From the NCBI RefSeq assembly GCF_042660705.1, contig NZ_JBHSUQ010000001.1: 64,000 nt of DNA, one strand, 5' to 3'. Under the pieces are notes generated by a model. The model did no database searches, had not been told where the DNA came from, and worked only from the letters and a program-made list of their open reading frames with translations. Numbering within the stretch: the stretch's first letter is position 1; each line of letters begins with the position of its first letter. The translations under genes were made by a program, and so were the position numbers. This stretch comes from Undibacterium_A arcticum. GTDB taxonomy: Bacteria; Pseudomonadota; Gammaproteobacteria; Burkholderiales; Burkholderiaceae_D. Of this stretch, positions 56,375 to 64,000 are shown one piece after another.

Positions 56375-56655
56375 CTATTTGGAGGCCTCGCCTTCCATAT
56401 TGCGCATATACATGCGCGTCATCTTTTTCATCTCGTTCATGTCGACCATGCCGTCTTTGGTTTCTTCATCGCGTCGTACCTCGCTTCGTGATATTTCATG
56501 TATTCATCCTTTGAAACCATGCCGTCACCATTGGTGTCCATTTTCTTTAACTGCATCATCATGGCTTTTTCGGACTCTTCACTTTCCTTTGCAAACGTAG
56601 ATGTGCTGGCAACCAATGAGACGCAAGCGAGCAGGGCGGCAAGAAATGTTTTCAT
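56375..56655 (-). CDS. Exported EF-hand calcium-binding protein, frameshifted
   Basis: About 93 aa. Signal peptide MKTFLAALLACVSLVASTSTFA. An EF-hand loop DTNGDGMVSKDEYMKYHEAR follows, then a second partial hand TKDGMVDMNEM. One base is missing in the T run 56461-56463; restoring it gives MKKTKDGMVDMNEMKKMTRM and ends NMEGEASK with a stop at 56375-56377. A periplasmic Ca-binding protein of unknown role. The ATG is preceded by GGAGAAATC. Confidence 0.82.
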
Positions 56656-57140
56656 GATGATTTCTCCAAAATTGAATTTACGGTAACCCTTTGTGTACAC
56701 ACTGCTTGCCCCGATTAATCGGGACAAGGCATCAAACGTATGGGCCAAAAGTCGGCATATCATTGTTTGATCAGTGTTTGGTCGAAAGCGTCGGCAAATC
56801 ATTTCACTATTTGCTGCCGTCGGTTTGATTTGCATCATCGAAACCGATCGGAATCGCGCAAAGCACGATCGTCGCTGCGGCTCGGCTCAGCATGTGGCCG
56901 AATCGCCGCAGCGCCTTATGTACGCTGCGTGCGCTGCGTGCGCTGGTCGTCATGGGTAAGGAAACGGTCAAGCTGCTGGCATCCGCGCACGGACGGACAG
57001 CGTCATCGGGATCGCCGGTGCGTAATTTCCGGAGCATTAGTTTCTCCGAAATAAATCGATGCAAAGGATCGATTGTCCGGATCAAAGCCGGCGCGGGATT
57101 CGAATTTTTTCTCATTAACTTATACCCAGCGCCGGGTGGA
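56656..57140. other. Intergenic stretch, no supported gene
   Basis: About 485 bases. Long frames on both strands (for example minus 57202-56807) are compositionally random, without ribosome sites or known motifs. A short tandem GCTGCGTGC repeat lies around 56927-56950. It separates the EF-hand gene from the regulator gene; a decayed gene is possible. Confidence 0.45.
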
Positions 57141-57715
57141 TCATCGGTGGATGACGACCAGTAACGCTTTCGCCTCAGTCTTGCCTGCGTTCCTGATTGC
57201 ATGGCTCTTGTCCGCCATGTAGCGGGCGGTACCGCCGGTCTTGAGTTTTTTCTTCACGCCATCCACCTCGACATCAACCGCGCCGTGCAATAACGTCAGG
57301 TATTCCTTGGTGCCCGGATCGTGCGGTTGGGACACCAACTCGCCTTGTGGCGCCAGCGTCAATTCATACCATTCATACTTGCCGGCCAGTTCCATCGGCC
57401 CCAGGATCCGCAGTACATAACCGGCATGCACGCCGGGCAGGGTCGGTGTCTCGTGCGGTTCCAGGATGTGGATCGCTTCCGTCGCCTGCGCCTCGCCAGC
57501 CAGCAATTCCTCGATGCCGATACCCAGCGCATTGGCGAGCCGCCAGGCGACCGCGATGGTCGGATTGGCCTTTTCGCGCTCGATCTGCGACAGCATCGAC
57601 TTGGACACGCCGGCGGCGCGCGACAGGTCGTCCAGCGTCAGACCGCGTTTCAGGCGTATTTCTGCAGGGTGGCGCCGACTTCTGGCGGTGTGGCGGGAGT
57701 GATCGTCTTTTTCAT
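57141..57715 (-). CDS. XRE-cupin transcriptional regulator, frameshifted near the N-terminus
   Basis: About 191 aa after correction. ATG 57715 reads MKKTITPATPPEVGATLQK, then one missing base in the T run 57659-57661 hides the join to IRLKRGLTLDDLSRAAGVSK. The HTH is followed by SMLSQIEREKANPTIAVAWR, and the C-terminal half is a cupin (YEWYELTLAPQGELVSQPHD, then EYLTLLHGAVDVEVDG). Such regulators sense small molecules through the cupin. It is divergent from kbl-tdh with 200 bases between, so it may control threonine breakdown. Confidence 0.88.
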
Positions 57716-57915
57716 GAAGTGCTTGCAATGTTTAATGGGCATCGCTAATATCCACTATATTGAACTTGAGTTTTGGATAGTGGATTTTTTGCTTTGTACT
57801 GAACAGCATCGTAGCAGATGCAATGCCAGCCAAGTACAAAAAATATCAGCTGAACAGTTATAGGCCTCGATCCGGGGCGATTTGGCTTAATTTGACTTAC
57901 ATACGGGGATCTTCC

Positions 57916-59133
57916 ATGAGCGAAACGAATGCGGCGCATGCAAAACAGGCTTTTTATGCCGGCCTGGACGACAAACTGGGCAAATTGCGCCAGGACGGGT
58001 TGTACAAGAGCGAGCGCGTGATCGCGTCGCGTCAGGGTGCGCAAGTCGCATGTGACGACGGCCGCACCCTGATCAATCTGTGCGCCAACAATTACCTGGG
58101 CCTGTCCGGTGATGAGTCGATGGTGCAGGCGTCCATCGCCGCCACCGAGAAATACGGCTATGGCCTGTCGTCGGTGCGTTTCATCTGCGGCACCCAGACC
58201 GTGCACAAGCAACTGGAGCGCGCGTTGTCGGATTTTGTCGGCATGGAAGACACGATCCTGTATGCGGCGGCCTTCGACGCCAACGGCGGCCTGTTCGAGC
58301 CGCTGTTCGACGAGCAGGATGCGATCATTTCGGATGCGCTGAATCACGCATCGATCATCGACGGTATCCGTTTGTGCAAGGCGGCGCGCTATCGCTACCA
58401 GCACAACGACATGGCCGACCTCGAGACACAACTCCAGGCTGCGGCCGATAAACGCCATAAGGTGATCGTGACGGACGGCGTGTTCTCGATGGATGGCACG
58501 ATTGCACAACTCGACAAGATCTGCGATCTGGCCGACAAGTACGGCGCATTGGTGATGATCGACGAATGCCATGCCTCCGGCTTCATGGGCAAGACCGGGC
58601 GTGGTACCCATGAGCACCACAATGTGCTGGGACGGGTCGATATCATTACCGGCACGCTGGGCAAGGCGCTGGGCGGCGCGATGGGCGGCTTCACTGCGGC
58701 ACGCAAGGAAGTGATCGATACCTTGCGCCAGAAATCGCGCCCTTATCTGTTCTCGAATACACTGGCGCCATCGATTGCCGGCGCCTCGCTGGCCGTGTTG
58801 CAGCGGCTGTCGACCTCGACCGAATTGCGCGACCGGCTGCATGCGAACACCGCGCATTTCCGCCGCGAGATCGCACAACTCGGCTTCACCATCAAGCCAG
58901 GCACGCATCCCGTGGTGCCGGTGATGCTGTTCGACGCGCCGCTGGCGCAACAGTTTGCGGCGCGCCTGTATGAACTGGGGGTACTGGTGACCGGTTTCTT
59001 TTATCCGGTGGTGCCGATGGGACAGGCGCGGGTGCGGGTGCAGCTGTCCGCCGCGCATACCACCGAGCAACTGGATCGCGCACTGGCCGCATTCGCGCAG
59101 GCCGGCCGCGAACTGGGCCTGATTGCACATTAA
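57916..59133 (+). CDS. kbl: 2-amino-3-ketobutyrate CoA ligase (glycine C-acetyltransferase)
   Basis: 405 aa from ATG 57916. Alpha-oxoamine synthase family: LINLCANNYLGLSGDESMVQ, SVRFICGTQTVHKQLERALS, VMIDECHASGFMGKTGRGTH and the PLP lysine in GTLGKALGGAMGGFTA. It cleaves 2-amino-3-oxobutyrate with CoA to glycine and acetyl-CoA, the second step of threonine degradation. tdh starts 11 bases downstream, so they are cotranscribed. Confidence 0.95.
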   Translation: MSETNAAHAKQAFYAGLDDKLGKLRQDGLYKSERVIASRQGAQVACDDGRTLINLCANNYLGLSGDESMVQASIAATEKYGYGLSSVRFICGTQTVHKQLERALSDFVGMEDTILYAAAFDANGGLFEPLFDEQDAIISDALNHASIIDGIRLCKAARYRYQHNDMADLETQLQAAADKRHKVIVTDGVFSMDGTIAQLDKICDLADKYGALVMIDECHASGFMGKTGRGTHEHHNVLGRVDIITGTLGKALGGAMGGFTAARKEVIDTLRQKSRPYLFSNTLAPSIAGASLAVLQRLSTSTELRDRLHANTAHFRREIAQLGFTIKPGTHPVVPVMLFDAPLAQQFAARLYELGVLVTGFFYPVVPMGQARVRVQLSAAHTTEQLDRALAAFAQAGRELGLIAH

Positions 59134-59144
59134 AGGGATAATAA

Positions 59145-60128
59145 ATGGATAAGCAAGTGGAAAAAATTCTAGTCATCGGCGCCAACGGCCAGATCGGCAG
59201 CGAACTGGTCGGTGCGCTGGCCGCACAGCACGGCGCCCACAACGTGATCGCAACCGACATCGGCAGCAGCAACCTGTACGGCGCGGCGCGCTATGAACAG
59301 CTGAACGTGCTGGACCAGGAGCGGGTAGCACAGTTGGTGGCCCAGCACGAGATTACCCAGGTCTATCAACTGGCGGCGATGCTGTCGGCGACCGGCGAAC
59401 AGTCACCGTTGAAGGCCTGGTCGCTGAACATGGACGGCTTGTTGAATATCCTCGAAATCGCCCGTGAACGGCTGCAGGCCGGCAAGCCGCTGAAAGTATT
59501 CTGGCCGTCGTCGATCGCCGCCTTCGGCCCTAATACGCCGACCGTCAACACGCCGCAAATGACCGTGATGGATCCGAGCACGATTTACGGCATCAGCAAG
59601 CTGGCCGGCGAGCGCCTGTGCGAATATTATTTCAGCAAATACGGCGTCGACGTGCGCAGCATCCGCTATCCCGGCATCATCAGCTACAAGTCGCCACCGG
59701 GCGGCGGCACGACCGATTACGCGATCGCGATTTTCCATTCGGCCTTGCTCGACGAGCGCTATGTCAGCTTCCTCGGCCCGGACACGACCTTGCCGATGAT
59801 TTACATGCCCGATGCGATTCGCGCCACAATTGAATTGATGGATGCGCCGGCGCGGCAAGTGAAGATTCGTTCGTCGTACAACGTGGCCGGCGTCAGTTTC
59901 AATCCGCGCGAACTGGCGCTGGAGATCGCCAAACAGCGCCCCGGATTCGAGATTGCCTACCAGCCCGACAGCCGCCAGGCAATTGCCGATAGCTGGCCGC
60001 AAAGCCTGGACGATGGCGCCGCGCGCGCCGACTGGGGCTGGCAGGCCAGGATCGGCATCACCGAGCTGGTGGCCGACATGCTGGCCAATGTCGTGGTGGC
60101 ACCGGCTCAATTGAGCAAGGTTGCCTAG
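59145..60128 (+). CDS. tdh: L-threonine 3-dehydrogenase, short-chain (epimerase-like) type
   Basis: 327 aa. The NAD motif ILVIGANGQIGSELVGALAA, the SDR catalytic residues in STIYGISKLAGERLCEYY and the specific block IRYPGIISYKSPPGGGTTDY define the SDR-type TDH, unlike the zinc enzyme of E. coli. It oxidises threonine to 2-amino-3-oxobutyrate, which Kbl consumes. AGGGATAATA precedes the ATG. Confidence 0.93.
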   Translation: MDKQVEKILVIGANGQIGSELVGALAAQHGAHNVIATDIGSSNLYGAARYEQLNVLDQERVAQLVAQHEITQVYQLAAMLSATGEQSPLKAWSLNMDGLLNILEIARERLQAGKPLKVFWPSSIAAFGPNTPTVNTPQMTVMDPSTIYGISKLAGERLCEYYFSKYGVDVRSIRYPGIISYKSPPGGGTTDYAIAIFHSALLDERYVSFLGPDTTLPMIYMPDAIRATIELMDAPARQVKIRSSYNVAGVSFNPRELALEIAKQRPGFEIAYQPDSRQAIADSWPQSLDDGAARADWGWQARIGITELVADMLANVVVAPAQLSKVA

Positions 60129-60243
60129 GCGCTATCCATGGCGGAAATGCGATCGCATCACCAGCACTAGGTTGACAACTACTTCCCGGCGCAACCGGCT
60201 GCTCTAAAATAGCCAACCCATAATTATTCGACAAGAGACCCAG

Positions 60244-61629
60244 ATGGACATGAGCGTGTTTGACCTCTTCAAAATCGGTATCGGGCCGTCCAGTTCGCAC
60301 ACGGTCGGTCCGATGCTGGCGGCACGCCGGTTTCTGCTGGAGGCCGGTGCGCTCGACCAGGCCATCGGGATCGCAGTCGGGTTGTACGGCTCGCTGGCGC
60401 TGACCGGCGTCGGCCATGGTACCGACAAGGCCATTCTGCTTGGTTTGATGGGTGAAACACCGCAGGACATCGCGCCGGACGCGGTCGACGGCAAGCTCGC
60501 CGCACTGGCGCAGAGCGGCGAAATCGCGCTGCTTGGCACGCATACCGTTCCGTTCGACGCGGCGCGCGATCTGGTCTGGCACAAGCGGGAAGTCTTGCCC
60601 GAGCATCCGAACGGCATGCGCTTTGCGCTGAGGCTGGCCGATGGCAATACGATCGAACGCGTGTTTTATTCCACCGGCGGCGGCTTCATTCATGCGGAAG
60701 GCGAGGCGCAAGCGGCCAAGTCGGAGGGCGTCGTGGCCGTGCCGTATCCGTTCAATACCATGAGCGATCTGCTGCAGCACGGCAAGGAAAGCGGCCTGTC
60801 GATCGCGGCCATGATGCGCGCCAACGAATGCGCGCATATCAGCAGCGAGCAGCTCGATGCCGGTCTCGACCAACTCTGGCGCGTGATGCACGCTTGCATC
60901 GCGCGCGGCCTGCAACACGGCGGCGAACTGCCTGGCGGCTTGCGCGTCAAGCGGCGCGCCGCAGCGCTCTGGCAGGCGGCCAACGATTCCGCCAATGACG
61001 CGGCCGACGCACTGCCGCAGGACGGGCTGCACCGCGTCAGCCTGTACGCGATGGCGGTCAACGAAGAAAACGCCGCTGGCGGTCGGGTCGTCACTGCGCC
61101 GACCAATGGCGCGGCCGGCATCATTCCGGCCGTGCTGCGCTACTACGCCGAGGACTGCAAACCGAGCGATCCGGTGCAGGGCGTGCGCGACTTCCTGCTC
61201 AGCGCGGCCGCGATCGGCATGCTGTGCAAACGCAATGCATCGATCTCCGGCGCCGAGGTCGGTTGCCAGGGCGAGGTCGGTGTCGCCTGCGCGATGGCTG
61301 CGGCGGGTCTGGTCGCGGCGCTCGGCGGCACTAACGAACAGATCGAAAACGCGGCTGAAATCGGCATCGAACACCATCTCGGTCTGACCTGCGACCCGAT
61401 CGGCGGTCTGGTGCAGATTCCGTGCATCGAACGTAACGGCATGGGCGCGGTCAAGGCGATCACCGCATCATCGCTGGCGCTGAAGGGCGACGGCACCCAC
61501 TACGTCAGTCTCGACCAGGTGATCGAAACCATGCGCCAGACCGGCGCCGACATGATGACCAAGTACAAGGAAACCTCGCTCGGCGGCTTGGCGATCCATG
61601 TGGTGACCGTCAATTACTCGGCCTGCTAG
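60244..61629 (+). CDS. sdaA: L-serine ammonia-lyase, iron-sulfur type
   Basis: 461 aa. SVFDLFKIGIGPSSSHTVGP opens the beta domain; the alpha domain has GGRVVTAPTNGAAGIIPAVL, CQGEVGVACAMAAAG and TCDPIGGLVQIPCIERNGMG, containing the 4Fe-4S cysteines. It deaminates serine to pyruvate. Combined with kbl-tdh upstream it can turn threonine, through glycine and serine, into pyruvate, although it has its own start region 115 bases after tdh. Confidence 0.96.
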   Translation: MDMSVFDLFKIGIGPSSSHTVGPMLAARRFLLEAGALDQAIGIAVGLYGSLALTGVGHGTDKAILLGLMGETPQDIAPDAVDGKLAALAQSGEIALLGTHTVPFDAARDLVWHKREVLPEHPNGMRFALRLADGNTIERVFYSTGGGFIHAEGEAQAAKSEGVVAVPYPFNTMSDLLQHGKESGLSIAAMMRANECAHISSEQLDAGLDQLWRVMHACIARGLQHGGELPGGLRVKRRAAALWQAANDSANDAADALPQDGLHRVSLYAMAVNEENAAGGRVVTAPTNGAAGIIPAVLRYYAEDCKPSDPVQGVRDFLLSAAAIGMLCKRNASISGAEVGCQGEVGVACAMAAAGLVAALGGTNEQIENAAEIGIEHHLGLTCDPIGGLVQIPCIERNGMGAVKAITASSLALKGDGTHYVSLDQVIETMRQTGADMMTKYKETSLGGLAIHVVTVNYSAC

Positions 61630-61653
61630 ACGGAATTCAATCTGCTCCAGATT

Positions 61654-61712
61654 GTAGGATGGGTGCAACCCATCCATGAGGTCCGATAGACGATGGGTTG
61701 CACCCATCCTAC
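61654..61712. terminator. Perfect 21-base inverted repeat between convergent genes
   Basis: Arms 61654-61674 and 61692-61712 are perfect inverses, each including GGATGGGTGCAACCCATC, with a 17-base loop. No T tract follows. Position between converging sdaA and the monooxygenase gene suggests transcription termination or an intergenic mosaic-type repeat. Confidence 0.65.
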
Positions 61713-61731
61713 GAGACTGTGCGGCGCGCGC

Positions 61732-62074
61732 TTACCGATGCGCCTGCCGACTGTCCGCCGGCGCCTGAGCCCGGTCGAACATGCCGTAATCCCTGATCAC
61801 GCCGGCGATCCTGAGTCGATAATCGTCGAACACGCTGGCGCGCCCTCTGGTCTGCGCCATCCGGTGCGTTTCCAGCTGGCGCCACTGCGCAATGGCGGTT
61901 TCATCGCGCCAGAATGACAGCGACAATAACTTGCCGGGATCGGATAGGCTCTGGAAGCGTTCGATCGAGATGAAACCCTCGATCTCGTCCAGCAACGGTC
62001 TGAGGCTGGCGGCAATGTCGAGATATTCCTGCTTGTGCTCGGCCTTCGGTATCACTTCAAATGACTGCAATCAT
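61732..62074 (-). CDS. Antibiotic biosynthesis monooxygenase (ABM) domain protein, N-terminus frameshifted
   Basis: About 114 aa. ATG 62072-62074 reads MIAVI and the remainder FEVIPKAEHKQEYLDIAASL is in another frame because of an indel near the A run 62059-62061. The body GFISIERFQSLSDPGKLLSL and SFWRDETAIAQWRQLETHR is a typical ABM fold, a small heme-degrading or quinol-oxidising type domain. The start lies inside the end of the P450 gene, so the two are coupled. Confidence 0.85.
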
Positions 62075-63269
62075 GACTGTCCTTCCATTCGGGAATTCTG
62101 GCATTGACCGATGGGCGGTAATGCACCGTGTCGATAAGCTGTTCGTACGCGACCGCCGACGCCAACAATTTTTTCAGTCCTGCGGCGGCGATGCCGGCGG
62201 CAATGGCGGCACCGGGACAAGCGTGCAGACCGCTGCCGAAGCTGAAATTGGTGCGATCCGGGCGGCGCAGATCGCAGTGCGCCGGATGTAGGTTGACAGC
62301 AGGGTCGCGGTTGGCAGCCGCCAGCAGCAATAATATCGCGTCGCCGGCTTTTAGCCGTTGCCCCGCGATCTGCGTGTCGGCAACCAGATAGCGGCGCGTG
62401 TTTTGGATCGGCGGATCGAGCCTTAGCACTTCCTGAATCAGTGGCGCGAGCAGGGCGGGATCGGCCAATACCTGCGAGCGGATAGCCGGTTGCCGATGCA
62501 GGTTGATCAGCGTATTGCCGATCAAGCCGGCGGTCGCTTCATAGGCTTGCGTGATGAATCCGATGGCATTGGCGATGACGGGAGCGTGATCGGTGCATCC
62601 GATCAGTCGGGCCTGCCGTGCCAGCAGTGCCAGCCCGCTGCTGCCGTCGATTTGCTGGTCTGGTTGCTTGACCAGATGCAAATGAAACAGATCGATCAAA
62701 TGCTGGGCCGCCAGCGTGCCGTGCGCGACTTGCTCGACGCTGCCGCCCGGCGCGATGCCGCGCACGAAAGCATCGATCCAGATCGCAATGTGCGGCCAAT
62801 TCTCGGTGGGCATGCCTAGCCAACGGGCAACCACATACACCGGCAGCCGAAACGAAAACTCAGTTAAACGACGCGGCTCGGCTGCGAGATTGCATTGTTC
62901 GAACAGAAATTGTGCCGCCTGATCGCCGTGCTCGGCCACTTGTTGCGCGCGGAAAGCCTCCAGCGTACCCACAACCGCCTGTTTGAACGGGCAATGACCG
63001 GCGCCGTCATTCATTCGGACCAGATGCCGGAAGATTTCCGCAGCCGCTGAGCCGAGTAATGCCAGCGGCACCGGCTCCGCCGCCGGCCGGACCCGGCAGT
63101 GCGGATGCTGCAACACGGCAGTGACCACGTCGGCGCTGGACGCCACCCACATCCGCAGCGTCTGGTCGAAATACAGCGCTTGACGGGCGACCAGCCCGGC
63201 ATAGTAGGGATACGGATCGGCGGCGGTGGCCGCGGTGATGGGGGTGATAGGGTTGAGTGGTGGGTTCAT
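62052..63269 (-). CDS. Cytochrome P450
   Basis: 405 aa. Heme-binding loop FSFGSGLHACPGAAIA with the Cys ligand, and ExxR in LIQEVLRLDPPIQ. In the I-helix the segment QAYEATAGLIGN keeps the acidic Glu but has Ala where most P450s have the oxygen-activating Thr. No signal or membrane anchor is present, so it is soluble. Redox partners and substrate are unknown. It is cotranscribed with the ABM gene and divergent from an ArsR-type regulator. Confidence 0.93.
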   Translation of the reverse strand: MNPPLNPITPITAATAADPYPYYAGLVARQALYFDQTLRMWVASSADVVTAVLQHPHCRVRPAAEPVPLALLGSAAAEIFRHLVRMNDGAGHCPFKQAVVGTLEAFRAQQVAEHGDQAAQFLFEQCNLAAEPRRLTEFSFRLPVYVVARWLGMPTENWPHIAIWIDAFVRGIAPGGSVEQVAHGTLAAQHLIDLFHLHLVKQPDQQIDGSSGLALLARQARLIGCTDHAPVIANAIGFITQAYEATAGLIGNTLINLHRQPAIRSQVLADPALLAPLIQEVLRLDPPIQNTRRYLVADTQIAGQRLKAGDAILLLLAAANRDPAVNLHPAHCDLRRPDRTNFSFGSGLHACPGAAIAAGIAAAGLKKLLASAVAYEQLIDTVHYRPSVNARIPEWKDSHDCSHLK

Positions 63270-63321
63270 GCCAGCCTTGCTTGGATGGTGTGCGATGCGC
63301 CATTTTGTACCACTGCGTGTA

Positions 63322-63332
63322 GCATGTCATGC
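63322..63332. promoter_or_regulatory. Palindromic operator candidate in the P450/ArsR intergenic region
   Basis: GCATGTCATGC is a perfect palindrome around a single central T. It lies in the 89-base divergent gap, the expected place for an ArsR-type regulator to bind. Confidence 0.45.
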
Positions 63333-63358
63333 ATTAACAGTTTGCTGGCCATCGAACC

Positions 63359-64000
63359 ATGATTGCGAATTCAAACCCGGAACCAGACCTCAGCCGGCTT
63401 GCACGCACGGTCGGCGACCCGAGTCGAATCCGGATGCTGACCTTGCTGATGGAAGGGCGCGCGCTGACCGCCAAGGAACTGGCCTACGGTGCCGGCGTCG
63501 AGCCGGCCACCGCGAGCGCCCACCTGCGCCGGTTGGAAGAAGATGCCTTTGTCAGCAAGACGGCACAGGGGCGCCACAAGTATTTTCGCCTGGCGTCACC
63601 GCAGGTCGCACAATTGGTCGAGGCGCTGATGGTGATGAGTCCACAAGCCCAGCCGCAGCGCACTGGCGCCAATCAGGACGCACCGATCCGGCTGGCCCGG
63701 TTTTGTTACGACCATCTGGCAGGCCGGCTCGGCACCGGTCTGACCGCCATACTGCTTGAGCGTGGCTTGCTCAGCATCGACGGCAAGGCGTTTGCCGTTA
63801 CCGCAGCCGGCGAGAGCTGGTTCCAGTCGTTTGGCATCGATCTGGGGAGCCTGCGGTCAGGACGACGCCAGTTTGCCCATCAATGCCTGGACTGGACAGA
63901 GCGCAAGGACCACTTGGCTGGGGCATTGGGCGCTGCAATCGCGCAGCGCCTGCTCGAACTCGGCTGGATTACCCGGCAAAAATCCTCGCGCGTGGTGTCG
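63359..64000 (+). CDS. ArsR family transcriptional regulator (partial, runs off the window)
   Basis: 214 codons are visible to the window end. The N-terminal winged helix shows LARTVGDPSRIRMLTLLMEG, ELAYGAGVEPATASAHLRRL and KTAQGRHKYFRLASPQVAQ. The conserved metal-binding ELCVCDL motif of ArsR/SmtB is absent (here TAKELAYGAG), so this is a metal-independent subgroup. A long C-terminal domain of about 120 residues with CYDHLAGRLG follows. It is divergent from the P450-ABM pair and probably regulates it. Confidence 0.88.
   Translation, partial: MIANSNPEPDLSRLARTVGDPSRIRMLTLLMEGRALTAKELAYGAGVEPATASAHLRRLEEDAFVSKTAQGRHKYFRLASPQVAQLVEALMVMSPQAQPQRTGANQDAPIRLARFCYDHLAGRLGTGLTAILLERGLLSIDGKAFAVTAAGESWFQSFGIDLGSLRSGRRQFAHQCLDWTERKDHLAGALGAAIAQRLLELGWITRQKSSRVVS

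Noticed and set aside
56807..57202. 131-codon minus-strand frame and 91-codon plus-strand frame
   Set aside because: They overlap each other and lack a ribosome site, motif or sensible composition, so they look like chance.
1..64000. CRISPR arrays, tRNA or rRNA genes, phage modules
   Set aside because: No regularly spaced repeats, cloverleaf-like sequences or phage structural genes were recognised.

Overview
The window looks like chromosome from a betaproteobacterium of the order Burkholderiales, most like the Oxalobacteraceae (Herminiimonas, Herbaspirillum and Collimonas type). The main reasons are the rpsF-priB-rpsR-rplI-dnaB block, the suhB/trmJ pair, a split ArnA in the lipid A operon, and protein sequences typical of that group. 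The placement rests on recognition, not on a database search. I saw no tRNA, rRNA or CRISPR array.

Layout. (1) 1 to about 14.4 kb is an accessory stress and envelope island of mostly small plus-strand genes. It holds the end of a cyclic beta-glucan synthase (ndvB), DUF1328, YihY, BON, ChaB, entericidin, CsbD, DUF3309, a DUF2188-like gene, PRC-barrel, DUF883/YqjD-like, two soluble sensor kinases, a GGDEF-EAL protein and a protein with duplicated FPASDP motifs. Six intergenic sites here match the sigma-54 promoter pattern TGGCAY-N5-WTGC with exact GG-N10-GC spacing, all pointing at the small genes. I consider this the most interesting signal in the window. (2) 14.4-24 kb holds a sorbosone-dehydrogenase-like lipoprotein, a periplasmic ATP-dependent DNA ligase, a remnant of a glycerate kinase, a PepSY/TonB receptor/DUF2946 metal-uptake cluster and an EamA transporter. 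(3) 24-36 kb is housekeeping: rhlE, suhB, trmJ, lexA with an SOS box, rpsF-priB-rpsR-rplI, dnaB and a DUF47-Pit phosphate transporter, interrupted by an IS30-family element and a decayed prpF. (4) 36-44 kb holds a MarR-controlled EmrB-EmrA-NodT efflux system, a PIN-PhoH ATPase and a peroxiredoxin. (5) 44-52 kb is the arnT-B-C-A(formyltransferase)-A(decarboxylase)-D operon for 4-amino-arabinose modification of lipid A, carrying a MITE-like insertion. (6) 52-64 kb holds alaA, hom, a TMEM175-like channel, a Gdx/SugE exporter, threonine and serine catabolism (kbl, tdh, sdaA) beside an XRE-cupin regulator, and a P450-monooxygenase pair divergent from an ArsR-type regulator.

Two further points matter to any reader. 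About twenty genes are broken by single-base indels, nearly all in homopolymer runs and many in conserved housekeeping genes. This points to consensus sequencing error, so I annotate those genes as whole with the break marked. Second, a dispersed intergenic repeat of about 64 bp occurs in several copies: two GGAGTAT boxes 52-54 bp apart around a small hairpin and a GCGG core. The IS30 element sits inside one copy.
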